From contig NC_053197.1 in assembly GCF_905163445.1 (NCBI RefSeq), forward strand, positions 4,836,001 to 4,900,000: a stretch of 64,000 nt of DNA. The letters are read 5' to 3'. The translations under genes were made by a program, and so were the position numbers. The notes below the pieces were generated by a model. It was not told the DNA's origin. It saw nothing but the letters and a program-made list of their open reading frames with translations, and ran no database searches. This document shows positions 12,355-23,550 of the stretch, in pieces; position 1 is the stretch's first letter, and each line of letters begins with the position of its first letter. The DNA comes from Pararge aegeria. Taxonomy: Eukaryota > Arthropoda > Insecta > Lepidoptera > Nymphalidae.

Positions 12355-12694
12355 TGTAATACAAAAATACACAACCGAATAGGTCGGCGTTATAAAAGCA
12401 AACTGGTTAGTTCATTCGACTTGACCGTCCGACGCGGAATGCTATTGTTTTGTCTCTTTCCATTTTGCTGATCGCATATTGTTGTCTCGCTTCCTCGGAG
12501 AAAGGCGCCAATGCGCCCGCGCCGACTTCTTCCTCCGGGATGGTATTCACTATTTAAGTCTCAAGAAACAAAAGCTTTTGGACCGAGTTACTGGTTGAAG
12601 CTTGCCCTCAGGTGACTGTCAAGACAGCATGGTTGTTGAGTGTCTAATAAATGACTGTATCATTCAAATCTTTTAATAGACTGGTTATTTTACA
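12355..12694 (+). mobile_element. LTR-like unit (possible solo LTR) with TATA, Inr and AATAAA
   Basis: The segment starts TGTAAT, ends TTTTACA, and carries TATAAAAG at 12391, an initiator-like TCATTC at 12412 and AATAAA near 12647. That order (TATA, start site, polyadenylation signal between TG and CA ends) is typical of an LTR, but the five flanking bases do not match as a target duplication. It could instead be a small promoter. Confidence 0.3.
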
Positions 12695-13037
12695 GCATAA
12701 TCATTTTGAAGTTTCAAATGTTAACAACGGTTTTGAAATAAATCTTAAAAATTACTGTAATTGAATAAATAACTTTTTCATCCTTACATACTCGTAAATC
12801 CTATAAATATTACTTGCCAAAGATTTCTTATTTAAAATGTACAACTAAAGAAATGTGATTTGGTTTTCCTAAACTCTTCTTATACTATGAAAAAAACTAG
12901 CTGTTTAGCCTACGAATTAATCCGTGTTTTTTTTCACATAGAAGTGAGATTAGCACAGATAAAAAAAAACGCAGCTGAAAAACTCAACAACTTCTACCCA
13001 AGAAGTTACCTACTTAAAAATTATTAAGTAGGTATAC

Positions 13038-13088
13038 AAGAACATTGGACTTCATTTATTACTTTGATAAATGAAGTCCAATGTTCTT
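13038..13088. repeat. Perfect hairpin, 22-base arms
   Basis: AAGAACATTGGACTTCATTT then AT at 13038-13059 pairs exactly with 13067-13088 around a 7-base loop. Confidence 0.9.
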
Positions 13089-13364
13089 TAATTACAAATT
13101 TATTTCATACATCTTGTAAGATATCTAATACAGTTCAATTGCAAAGCTCTCTCGCTGTTTGGTGCTGCATGTTGGACGGATCAAAGAACAAAACCCCACT
13201 GTCCAATGAAGCCTGTTTCTAGCTTTGGGCTAGTATTGGGAGTATTCTTAAGTGTTAGTCAGTGAGGGACTTAACGTGGGACGTGGTTGGGTATAAGCTA
13301 CATATTCCTTCCGAGCAAGCTTCTGCGAAGCTATTTGTACCTATTATACAGACGAAATAAATAT

Positions 13365-13620
13365 AAATAAATAAATATACTACGACAATACACACCTCGC
13401 CATATGGCCCCAAAGTAAGCGTAGCTTGCCTTATAGCTCCTAAGATGACTGATGAATATTTTTATGAATAATATTCATAAATACTTATAATGTACTTATA
13501 AACACCCAGACACTGAAAAACGTTCATGTTCATCACACAAACATTTTCCAGTTGTGGAAATCGAATCTACGGTCTCGGACTCAGAAAGCAGGGTCGTTAC
13601 CCACTGCGCCAATCAGCCAT
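13365..13620 (-). mobile_element. tRNA-derived SINE family B (reverse)
   Basis: On the minus strand the head has a pol III box A-like block and a degraded box B, then GGAAAATGTTTGTGTGATGA, AGTGTCTGGGTGTTTATA and CAAGCTACGCTTACTTTGG, with an A/T-rich tail. Copies recur at 16135, 16510, 43640, 47047 and 50225. Confidence 0.85.
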
Positions 13621-13787
13621 CAAAGTTAAGATTTCTTTGTTTACTTTTATTGATAAACTTTGAAATCTTTCACCATTAGAAAGCTTATATCCAGAAGTAA
13701 CATATGCCATATTTAATTTCAGTATTAATAAGATTTGAGCCTGCAATAATGGTATTTGTAAACAAAGTCTGAAGAAATACGTTCACA

Positions 13788-13975
13788 ATCTCACCTGGTG
13801 GTAAGGATCGATGCAATCTAAGATGGTAAAGGGCTAACCTGTTATGGGAACTGCAGTTATTAGACCAGTACAGTTAATCAGTTTGGAATGCTCACTCGCT
13901 TGGCGGCAAGTCTTTATGTAAGGTGGTACAGGATGTTAACCAGCCACGGCCGTAGCCTCCCACCAGAAACGTGAT
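13788..13975 (+). mobile_element. Interspersed repeat D, plus copy
   Basis: It carries CAATCTCACCTGGTGGTAAG, TCGCTTGGCGGCAAGTCTTT and CCACGGCCGTAGCCTCCCAC. Confidence 0.65.
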
Positions 13976-14127
13976 ACACTAAACAGGGGCATTCGATTCT
14001 TAGAAATAATTCGCAACATCAGTCCAAACGCATCGTAATTCGCAATCATGTAATCAGCTGCTGAGACGAAGGAACCGTTTTAAAAAGCGCACCTTTAATG
14101 GTCATGTGACTTTAATGGCGGTCATCG

Positions 14128-14706
14128 GTAGCCTAAGCACAACATTTGCTCACTCGCACTAGAGGAGTCGTTTTCGAGTGTGGAAATACTTGAACATCGG
14201 AGTGAAATGGATTTTATTTTCATTGAGTTAAAGCTCAAATTGTCCTACAATTCTTTAGCTCGGGCTTTTGACAGGACGTTTGTAAAACAAATATGGGAAG
14301 TACAGGATTTGCGACTCTAAAACGAGTGTTTAATACTCGAAAACTTTTAGTTGTAGTAGAGGTTTTTGGGACTGAGCTCGTCTGTAGAAGTAGGTACTAT
14401 CGCCATGCTTATTTCTGCCGCTAAGCAGCATTGTTGTAATGCTGTGTTCTGGTCTGAAGGGCGCGGTTAACAGTGTGATTACAAGCACATTAGCTGAACA
14501 CCTATGCCTCAAATTCATGGACACAGGGCGGTATCTCGCTGGACGTGCTCCTTGCATGCCCTGTGAAGTGTCGCTCTGTTTATAGGCGATGGTTTCCACT
14601 TACCATCACGTGGGCCATCTGCTTCGTCCGTCAACTATTACTATAAAACAAAAACAAAAAAGGAATACTCGATTGCGAGGGGCGAGCAATTTTGTACTAA
14701 GGCTAC
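14128..14706. mobile_element. TIR element G (MITE-like), interrupted by repeat C
   Basis: The left end GTAGCCTAAGCACAACATTT and the block GAGTCGTTTTCGAGTG mirror the right end (ATTGCGAGGGGCGAGCAATT, then TTGTACTAAGGCTAC). The second copy at 52369-52994 shows the same body, including GGCTTTTGACAGGACGTTTG-like and ACAGGATTTGCG blocks. About 14345-14645 is an inserted repeat C copy splitting the element. Confidence 0.75.
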
Positions 14707-15545
14707 ATGAACGTATAAACGACCCGTGTGCGTATGTATGCCAAACAAGTATTTATAATAAGTACTTCACTCAATAAGGAATATTATTCTTTTTTTTGAT
14801 CAAAAAGAGCTTCTTTAGAGCAGGGCGCGTTTGTTTTTAGTTTACCTATGTTACGTTTTACGTTAGGTATAGCCATCATCCCACTACTATGTACCTGAAC
14901 ATTTTTTTGTTACGTACGCATCGAATGTGCCATCTATGGGTCTATTTGACCTATGAAATATTTGACATTGTCCCATTTAAATTACAGATAGATCTGGATT
15001 ATTAGTAGTGTACTCTAAAATATGAGAGCAAACCAACCGCAATACTGTTATCGCATAAATATGCATTGTTGACGCAATGACATAACATAACATCACGCCC
15101 GTACCTACACTTTAAAGAGTTACGCAGATCTATAAAGTTTATTGGGGTACACCAACATTTTATATCAAAGTTCGCAACTTAGTAGTGGATACATACGTAC
15201 CTATAATTGCAAGTCGTTTTTTGGCATCTTATTCGAGAGTTGTCATCTCTATGAAAAACTAAAAAAGTTTCAAGGCCGAAAAGTATTATTAAAAAAGTTT
15301 TAAAATTATCAACCGATACGGCGATTCAGAGCGTGCCACTTTGAGTGACGTCATAGTATATTACAACAAAAACAATTGAAGAGAAAGTTGACAATTATTA
15401 TTTACTAGCTACTCTACTAGCCCCAGCTTTGCTCGGTTATAAATGAGAGAAAAGAATTGACTGCCATGCCAAATTTATTTTTCGGCCACTTGATTGCAAA
15501 ATAATATTTTTTTCTACTTAGGTATAAACCATCTGCACGGGTGTA
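14707..15545. other. AT-rich non-coding
   Basis: No gene is seen. A short CCCCAGCTTTGCTCGGTTAT segment near 15420 looks like an RTE 3' fragment. Confidence 0.5.
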
Positions 15546-15547
15546 GT

Positions 15548-15695
15548 TTTAATGTAAACTATAGTGATTTTTAACAGCTTTCTTAAATATATTAAGTACT
15601 TTAGACTGCCTTATGTCGATTGGGAAAGCATTCTTCACCTCTATGGCTTGCACTGCGAACGAGTGCTCGTAGAACTTAGTTCTAGTTAGAACTTA
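15548..15695 (-). mobile_element. LINE ORF2 C-terminal remnant
   Basis: The minus strand translates as TKFYEHSFAVQAIEVKNAFP, then IDIRQSKVLNIFKKAVKNHY, the C-terminal pattern of non-LTR retrotransposon polyproteins. It is truncated on both sides. Confidence 0.7.
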
Positions 15696-15724
15696 TATAT
15701 ATGTATTTAACTTTTCTGACCTCT

Positions 15725-15835
15725 GCAGGGCAGGAGCACAAGCAGGGGGATATCTCCCGATTATATCCCCTGACAGGGGATGTAATTATCTTGCCCAGCT
15801 GCTGAAAGTAGGTAAGGTTTAAACAATGCGTACGG
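15725..15835. mobile_element. Palindromic GCTAGC-end element, partial
   Basis: It keeps GATTATATCCCCTGACAGGG then GATGTAATTA, the internal hairpin of the family, with a weak GCTGCTGAAAGTA block after it. Confidence 0.6.
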
Positions 15836-16134
15836 GTGTTTGTCACCTAACCCCTCCAAAACAGCTAGACCTGGAATTAGATTTTTGTGTGTATATTGGC
15901 TTCTGGTTGGTTTGAAAGCACAATTAGACCAGGTAGGTGGCGCCGAGCAGGACGATATCTGCCGGATCCGCTAGTGTAGAATAATTTCTACTTCAACAAT
16001 AGGGTCATTACTAACTGTACCTATGGGCTTGTCCAGCGGAAGATTGTCTCTTGAGACCGCAACCTGGGGAACCGTCCAGCAATAGACAGATATAGGATGT
16101 CATGATGGTGGTCAAATAATAATGAAGATTATGT

Positions 16135-16255
16135 TTTAACGGGCTGCGACCCTGCTTTCCGAGTACACAACCGTGGGTTCGTTTCCCACAACTGGAAAAT
16201 GTTTGTGTGATTAACATGAATATTTTTCAGTGTCTATGAGTTATATATATGTATA
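16135..16255 (+). mobile_element. SINE family B, 5' half (plus)
   Basis: GACCCTGCTTTCCGAGTAC, a box B-like GGGTTCGTTTCCCA and GGAAAATGTTTGTGTGATTA mark the tRNA-like head. The tail is missing. Confidence 0.75.
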
Positions 16256-16509
16256 CTAGATGTGCCCTGCCGCTTCGCCCGCCTAATTTTGGGAGGCAGT
16301 AATGCTACATAGTCTACACCTATAGTCATATATGAGATTTGGAGATATTTTCACAAACATTTTTTTATCTTACATATTTTTATTTCAATTAAAGTATACT
16401 ATGTTATTTCTAATACCTCCAAGAATATCTATAAAAAGTTTCATGAAGATAGGTTCAGTGGTTTTCGCGTGAAAGCGTAACAAACAATTCGCATTCACAT
16501 TTCTAATAA

Positions 16510-16732
16510 TAATAAATATAAATGAATAAATAAATATACTACGACTACACATATCGCCATCTAGCCCCAAAGTAAGCGTAGCTTGTGTTATGGGTACTAG
16601 AAGCTGTTTAATAATTTTTATGAATATAATACATAATTACTTATAATATACTAGCTGTTGCCCGCGACTTCGTCTGCGTTTGATTTTGTTTTTAAAGTAT
16701 TCAGTATCGCTAAGCCTTAAATGAGTATAGTA

Positions 16733-16784
<52 letters not shown>

Positions 16785-17395
16785 CATGTGACTGTCAATT
16801 AATTAAAGACAAATAATTTGCAATAAAATAAAATTGCGACTATAATTAAAGATCTAAGCTATCCTATCTCTTAAGTTGGACCAGACTGCTCACGGTGTGC
16901 CAATTTAATTTAAAATCGGTTAAGTAGTTTAGGAGTCCATCGCGGACAAACATCGTGACAGGAGATTTATATATATTAACTAGCTGTGGCCCGCGACTTC
17001 GTCTGCGTTTGATGTTGTTTTTAAAGTATTCATTATCGCTAAGCCTTAAATGAGTATAGTAGTATATATATATATATAACATGTGACTGTCAATTATTTA
17101 TAGACAAATAAATAAAATAAAATAAAATTGCAACTTTAATTAAAGATCTAAGCTATCCTATCTCTTAAGTTGGACCAGACTGCTCACGGTGTGCCAATTT
17201 AATTTAAAATCGGTTAAGTAGTTTAGGCGTCCATCGCGGACAAACATCGTGACAGGAGATTTATATATATTAAGATATATATAAACACCCATACACTGAA
17301 AAACATTTATGCTCATCACACAAACATTTTCCAGTTGTGGGAATCGAACCCACGACTCAGAAACTCACTGCAAACTGCGTCAATCGGCCGTCAAA
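16510..17395 (-). mobile_element. SINE family B split by two tandem RTE-like elements
   Basis: 16510-16650 is the tail half and 17273-17395 the head half of one reverse SINE B. They rejoin cleanly at CTTATAATATA and AAACACCC once the intervening DNA is removed. The insert holds two near-identical direct copies, 16651-16978 and 16979-17272, each running from a CTAGCTG(T/G)(T/G)GCCCGCGACT start to GACAGGAGATTTATATATAT. The same unit occurs alone at 57772-58066. Confidence 0.8.
16734..16783. repeat. (TA)n microsatellite
   Basis: About 25 TA units lie inside the first RTE-like copy. The sister copy has only a short TA run at the same place (17064-17078). Confidence 0.95.
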
Positions 17396-17486
17396 TATAA
17401 TCCTTACTAATATTAAAAATAAAATTTATTTATTCAAATGTATTATAAATAAAATTCATTTATTTATAATATTAGTAAGGATTATA
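17396..17486. mobile_element. Small foldback MITE, 20-base TIRs
   Basis: TATAATCCTTACTAATATTA at 17396-17415 pairs exactly with 17467-17486. The AT-rich centre has its own partial dyad. Confidence 0.85.
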
Positions 17487-18124
17487 AGTATTTATATATA
17501 CTTATTATTTATAAAAATATGGCGGTAGTACGAACTTCCCTCCTCTGTCACAAAAAGCTGTAGGTGCTACTAAAACAACTTAGCGTTCAGAAACGATGGT
17601 TTGTAGAAAGCAATTAGGTACAGGCTAGCTCGCTACTGTCATAAACTGGCTCAGCACACCAGGTGGGATTGCAGTCGAGGGCTTACAATAAAAAAGGAGT
17701 CCGAAAACGAATTTTCTGAAAAATTGATGCTTCCCAAAAAATCCCCAAGTCTTAAACTTATTCAGTTCACACGGATATGAAAAGAAAAATATAAGAAGTA
17801 ATAAAAATATCGTCGCCTGAGAATATCCTGTATAATAAATAAAAAATAGCCTAGATGCTATCTTGAATGAACTGAGATGCAATTATTTTCATTGGCTTCC
17901 CGTGTATTTTTTTACTCGAACGATCTGCCGCATTCCATTCAATAAGAGATGTATCTAATATCTGTCATCTTGAAAGAATTCCAACCTGAATGGAGCGACG
18001 CGTTTAACGACCTCTTTATCTGTAGCAGAACGTTCTTTCCACAGATAATATTTTTCAAATAGTTGTCATTTATCCGACTACCAAAAAAAGGGAAATTAAT
18101 TCCCTTTTTTATTTTTTTAAACAT
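17487..18124. other. Non-coding
   Basis: No gene is recognised. A short inverted repeat (AAAAAAGGGAA/TTCCCTTTTTT) lies near 18084-18110. Confidence 0.5.
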
Positions 18125-18600
18125 CACCATGGTCATTTACAACCCATTATCGGCCTACTACACTATAAGCCTCCTCTCAGAATGAGAATAGCTTAGACCG
18201 TAGCCCACTACGCCGCGCTGCCCAAATGCAGATTGTTGGACTTCACAGACCTTTGAGGATAAGAGGTATGGAAACTCATAGGAATTAATGTTTCCAATGA
18301 TGTATTCCTACAACGTGAAAGCAAGTGATTTTCGGGTACCTACGTGGTTAAAACTGTAGCCCACCACACTGGCAAAACGCACACTGGTGGACTTCACAAG
18401 CCTTTAAGAAAAAGTTAAGGAAAATTAATAGGAATTAATGTTTCCCAGGATGTATTCCTTCAACGTTAAAGAAAGTGATTTTTGTTAACGTGCATAACTC
18501 CGAAAGTTACGAGGTGCATGGCCGGTCGAACTCGGTCCCCGGATAAGAAGACTGAAATCCCAACCTAGTGGAAGGTAGCGTAATCGCTAGCACCGCTACT
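18125..18600 (-). mobile_element. SINE family A with internal duplication (reverse)
   Basis: The GTAGCCCAC...GGACTTCACA...GAATTAATGTTTCC...GTATTCCT block occurs twice, near 18200-18340 and 18355-18490. The tRNA-like head lies near 18530-18600. It is a diverged SINE with one body segment repeated. Confidence 0.65.
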
Positions 18601-19190
18601 TTTATCGTTTTTTCAGCAGACGACCAAATAATATAATTAAATAAAATAATTAAGTTGTCGTGAATTATTTATCTAGTTTTATAGTTAATATTTTTATGAT
18701 CAAACGAACTTACTTGTAAGTGAAGTTCTTTCCAAATTATGCGAGCAAGCTTCATTCGACGCGATTTAGGGCGTCGCCACGGCAGCATTAAATAATTAAC
18801 ATAAAAAAATTCAACCATCAAAAAGTAAATATTGATGCTAATGTTGTACCTACACAAATATATAAATTAAATGGACACATTAAATCGCAGTATCGGACTT
18901 AACACTCATAAGTGAAATTACCGCGAAGGAGAGTCGCGGCATCGTGGGAACAAAGAAAAGCGCGGCGGCCGTCGCGTCGTTGCGCCACCACTATCAAAGC
19001 TGCGAGCGATGTCGTGGGCAGCGGCGTAGTGGGAATAATTCCTATTCCATATTTATATTATTCGTGGAAAGAGGGCACTGCTTTTGAACTATCCATTTAA
19101 TTAAGTTTAGAGATTTGTGTACGACAGAATAAAACTCTTAAAAACTCTGTGGCAGCATTGTAGGAACATTGGTTCAAGTAGGTACTACTC
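18601..19190. other. Non-coding with a GC-rich patch
   Basis: 18910-19040 is GC-rich and open on the plus strand (MKLPRRRVAASWEQRKARRP), but no domain, splice context or homologous pattern is recognised. Confidence 0.4.
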
Positions 19191-19211
19191 TAGGTAGGTA
19201 GGTAGGTAGGT
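19191..19211. repeat. (TAGG)n microsatellite
   Basis: Five TAGG units in a row. Confidence 0.9.
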
Positions 19212-19329
19212 ACTCGTACTACGAAGTGTCATATCGACTCGGGTCGTGATTCTGATTAGCCTCATATCCCTGTAATTACACCGGCAACCACGCCTTTAAG
19301 TCCGGAATTTGGGAAGCCCTGTTCCATTT

Positions 19330-19735
19330 CACATTAATTCGTATAATCATCAGCCTATCTCAATCCACTGCTGGACTAAGGCCTCTTCATTTGCACGCCA
19401 TCTCGGTCTATTTCTGGTTAACTGCATCCAGTTCTTCCCTACTGCCTTTACAATATCATCCCTCCATCGAGCTGGTGCTCGGCCGATGCTTCTGTGTCCA
19501 GAGCGCGGTTGCCAAACCAGAATCATTCGGCCCCACCAAGTTCCATTTCAGGGCCGCTGCTTTTTAAACGATGTCAGTGATTCCAGTTCGGTTTCTGATC
19601 TCTACGTTGGGAATCCTATCTAATAGAGACAAACCTAACATCGCTATTTCCATTGCACACTGAGCCACTTTGAGCCGGTGCACTTCTTTGTAAGGGTCCA
19701 AGTCTCTGCTCCATATGTCATAGTGTCATTTGTAT
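19330..19735 (-). mobile_element. RTE-like LINE ORF2 remnant
   Basis: The minus strand translates as AQCAMEIAMLGLSLLDRIPN, then a frameshifted stretch and finally NWMQLTRNRPRWRANEEALV then QQWIEIG. This is the C-terminal block of RTE-like reverse transcriptases. At least one frameshift and several stops show it is dead. Confidence 0.75.
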
Positions 19736-19739
19736 TAAT

Positions 19740-21660
19740 TCGTATAGAAGTCAGGATTTGCAGGCTAAACCATACTAAAAAAATGATCATGTAAATAAAA
19801 CTACAGTAATTATTTTCATTTAATAATTTATATTTTCATCGTTTGCGACTGGGTATTGACGTCTATCTCACTTAAATGTTTACATAATTCCAGACAGACT
19901 GTCTCTCTGACAAAACTAATTTGGCGATGTTAGTAATACTAATAAATTCAGTACACGCGTACCTATTCTTTATATTTTGCTAATCACGTTACAATTTAGC
20001 AATCATACAGTTGGGTAACGTATAAAGTGTACGAAAGTTAAAGTGGGTTTTTGTGGAAGACTCTCTTAACTCAGGTGATTAATATAAAGTCGAATGTCCA
20101 ATTTAACTTGTGTGATCCTACGCATAACTATAAACTTTGTCAAGTATGTTTTGAAATGTAACCTAACAAACATATCGATCGGACAGTAGTTTGAAATTAA
20201 TCATTGCCAAAATCAGACATCATCTAAAGTGAATGACGAATGATTCAGGTAACATTATATCAGTAATTAAACACGAATTGATATTGATAGACGCAGCTTA
20301 GAGATTGCTGCTCCGGTGCCAATTCTATAAAGTGTGACCAACAAGCCTTTAAAAAATGAAAAAGAAAGAAAAGGATAGCCAATAATCTTTCTTCTGGTAA
20401 GCAATAACGTTCCAATTGTCTGAACTATATTTCGGAATTCTATCTCTAGACTCATTCAAGGTCAGTTATGTACGCGGCAATGAAATAAATGATTCACCTA
20501 ATTACACCTAACTGTACAATAGCTAAACTGCGAACGCAATCGGTATCAGAGAGACCAAGCATCCACCTCTTAAAACTGAAGTTTAACATATTAAAATTAT
20601 CACATAAAATTTTAAAACAATAAATATTTATACCGTAATCTCGCGAGTTCATTGTTTTCAAAGGTCACTGCAAAATTATTTAAAAACAGGGGCCGCTTAG
20701 CTTAACAAACCAATCAATTTATAATTAAAACAATGTAAGAAAATAGTATTTCATAATATCAACCTACACGCCTATGGAATATTTCACTACGACGAAATCA
20801 CATACAAATTGTTGTTTTAAACTGACTGCAAAGAGGAGTTATGGAATTTATTTCCGTATGGCTTAAAACATTTTGGAAATAGGTACATCATAAAAAATCC
20901 CGTACAAATCAATAGCTGCAGTCAACACAAACAAGAATTGAGAGCATAGAGCGTCATGTTTCCGAAATAGATGCTATCAAAATTTTACTGGTGGCTTGAA
21001 ACTAAAATAATAAAGCGAATGATTTGACTGGAGACATTGTTTTATGGTCATCCAATCAGATTTAAAACTGTCAAGGTCACAACAAGCGGTTAAAAGGGTT
21101 TCCAACCATTTACCCACTGGTCGACAACCAACAGCTATTATTGACAACTTTTGCGTTTTGTTATACAAAACGCATAAAATATCATCTTAGACTATTCTAC
21201 TGTATTTTTTTGCGTATAAGAATGCTGTAAGGTCCGATTTCACATCTCTTTTGAAATCGGCCTTAAATTTATAGATTTTGAAATTAAAATGCGGCCCAGA
21301 GACTGAGATTAAAGATTTCGGACGCGTTCGCTTTTTGCACTAATTTATCACAATATCCTAATGGTATGAACTAAGTATGGTATATTTAAGTGAGAGCATA
21401 TGAAATTCTAAATAGCTAAACAGTTAGGACTGCTTCTTTTAGACTACGGAGCAATCGAAGGGAGCTTTTATAAGATGTAATTTAAATTAATATTAAAAAC
21501 GAAGTTAGACTAAGATATTTTCCTAGGCTAAAACATAGCATATGTAACCTTCACTATGTTATAAAGAAAAATGAGCACCAATTTCAGCCCTTGAGGGTTG
21601 ATTTCTCAAAGAAAGCTAAAACAAATATTCAAATAATAAACTTAAATACAAATTACCCTT
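19740..21660. other. Intergenic, no gene or repeat recognised
   Basis: AT-rich sequence lies downstream of HYOU1 with no coding signal. Confidence 0.55.
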
Positions 21661-21661
21661 T

Positions 21662-21667
21662 TTTATT
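21662..21667 (-). terminator. Candidate HYOU1 polyadenylation signal
   Basis: AATAAA on the minus strand lies about 460 bases after the HYOU1 stop codon. It is the first clear hexamer I see in the 3' flank, which would give a 3' UTR of roughly 480 bases. Not confirmed by transcript data. Confidence 0.45.
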
Positions 21668-22128
21668 CAGACCTCCATACAAACTGTTTTAATCGATTTC
21701 ACCCTTATTTGTGAGTAAAAAAAACACTAACCACATACATTATCTTAATATTTCTGCCCGAAGCAAATTAGGCCGTGTGTCTTTTTAGTCGGCCAGGATA
21801 TGTACTAAGATATATAACATTATTATACTTCACGCTTATCGCTTCGCAAGTCAAAGAAAAGCTGCCCTAACAGAATAAAGACAGATACACACAAATACAA
21901 ACTTACACTGTAGTAAAACTTATCATGTAACTAAGTTAAGCCTCAACACATAGCTTCAACATACAAAGTCACTAATCAATTAATGGTAAATGTGAAGGAA
22001 CCATTGTGTTACGTTGTGCTTTAGGTAAATTCAGTACAAAAAGAGAACACACCACTCTCCTACAGTAGATGTATCAGAGTAAAAAACAAATTAGACTAAA
22101 TAAATTAACTCATCACCGCACATCACCA

Positions 22129-23550
22129 TTATAACTCGGAATGTTCAACTTCTTCTTGGTTTTCTTCGCCTATTTGTGGGATTTCCGTAATCTCCTCCTC
22201 TACTGCTACTGATTCTTCATCAGTCTCCGTATTTTCCGTTATAGGCTTCTCTTGAGCCTCCGGTTTTTCTTCCAGAGTCTCCGTTTTCTGTTTCTCTGGT
22301 TCAACAACTGTATCCGTTTTATTATCTTTCTCTATTTTAACTGGTTTCTTTGGTTTCCATATTTTCATCTTGTTCAGTAAATACTTAACTTCTCTATCTA
22401 AAGACGCTATTTTATCCCTAATACTGTCAATGGTTAGTTTGACATCATCATTCTTCTTCAAAGCATTTTGCTCCTTAATTGCTTCCTCTAACCAGTTTTT
22501 AGTTTCCTCGATCTTGACGTCGAGCATGGTTATCTCTATTTCAGTGAAAATATCTTTATCTGGATTTACCTCCTTAGTAAAGTTCCTGGCCATTTTTAGA
22601 AATTCTTGGGAACTATTCAGAAGCTTTCGTATAGATGCAACTGCATCGGGCCTCTCTCTATGTTCCCAATGTTTATATAATATGGAATTAGTCTTTTCTT
22701 TGAGCAAAGAAAGTCTCTCTTCGAACTTTTCGGTAGCAGCATCATAGCCATCATCATAAAGCCATTCAGAGATTTCAGAACACAGTTTCTTGATTTCCAC
22801 TATTTGTTCCGGAGTACCACATTCAGCATATTCGTCCATGTCAGTCTTCATTTGAACATCTACGACAAATGCTTCTAAGTTGTTTAAAGCTGTTTCTCTT
22901 TCTATACGTTTTTTATCTATATTATTCAGCTTAGTTATCTTTGTTTTAGATGTTTTAAATTCTTCAAGTGACAGTGGTCGCACATTCAAAATCTGTTCAT
23001 CTGTTTTAATTGGCTCTTTTAGTACAACGATTTTTGGTTTCGGTTTGCTTTCTGCTTCTGTCGCGTTCTGTTTTTCAGATGCTGTTTCATTTGTTTTCAC
23101 TGTATCATTTTTTGGTGGTACTTGGGGCTTTTCATCTGAGAACTCTTCCAGCTTCTCCGGAGCTTCTGAATCGGATCCAAACAACTTGCTTATAGTGCTT
23201 CCTATTTTAGATAATGTACTATCGTCTTCTCCATCTTCCTCTGTTACAGTCTTTTCCGCGACAAATTCAACATTAGCTAAATTAAGTATACCTGAATCAT
23301 CCAGGTTAAAGTGTGCTTTAATGCCTTTATGTTCTATATTATCACCTGAATTCTTTGTTAAGGCTTCATTTACACCGCTAAGTACAACTTGTGACAAGTT
23401 CAATGTACCAATATTTTTTAATTCGTTGGAAGGGATGTGATCTAGCTCGGCATAATTTACGGTAAAAGTGAAATCATCTGTGTGCTTATTGAAAGTGATA
23501 ACCTTTTTCTGTGGGTAGGGATTCATTGGTCCGAAAAGTGTCCGCTTAAT
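22129..23550 (-). CDS. HYOU1: HYOU1 coding exon 9 (acidic loop, helical lid, HSEL end)
   Basis: This 1422-base terminal exon encodes residues 450-922. It opens with IKRTLFGPMNPYPQKKVITF, passes KGIKAHFNLDDSGILNLANV, then a Lys/Glu-rich loop with several N-glycosylation sequons (NDT, NET, NAT). The helical lid contains NNLEAFVVDVQMKTDMDEY and IASLDREVKYLLNKMKIW. A second acidic tail leads to VEHSEL and stop TAA. Plus-strand reading frames across this exon are by-products of its codon bias. Confidence 0.97.
   Translation of the reverse strand: MKRTLFGPMNPYPQKKVITFNKHTDDFTFTVNYAELDHIPSNELKNIGTLNLSQVVLSGVNEALTKNSGDNIEHKGIKAHFNLDDSGILNLANVEFVAEKTVTEEDGEDDSTLSKIGSTISKLFGSDSEAPEKLEEFSDEKPQVPPKNDTVKTNETASEKQNATEAESKPKPKIVVLKEPIKTDEQILNVRPLSLEEFKTSKTKITKLNNIDKKRIERETALNNLEAFVVDVQMKTDMDEYAECGTPEQIVEIKKLCSEISEWLYDDGYDAATEKFEERLSLLKEKTNSILYKHWEHRERPDAVASIRKLLNSSQEFLKMARNFTKEVNPDKDIFTEIEITMLDVKIEETKNWLEEAIKEQNALKKNDDVKLTIDSIRDKIASLDREVKYLLNKMKIWKPKKPVKIEKDNKTDTVVEPEKQKTETLEEKPEAQEKPITENTETDEESVAVEEEITEIPQIGEENQEEVEHSEL

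Noticed and set aside
12043..12382. Overlapping frames of 66-106 codons on both strands
   Set aside because: They overlap each other in opposite directions and match no family pattern.
18912..19100. GC-rich 62-codon frame, possible exon
   Set aside because: No acceptor or donor gives a sensible join and the Arg/Ala-rich peptide matches nothing I recognise.
22370..23440. Plus-strand frames of 125 and 186 codons
   Set aside because: They lie antisense to HYOU1 exon 9 and mirror its Glu/Lys-rich codons as Ser/Phe/Leu.
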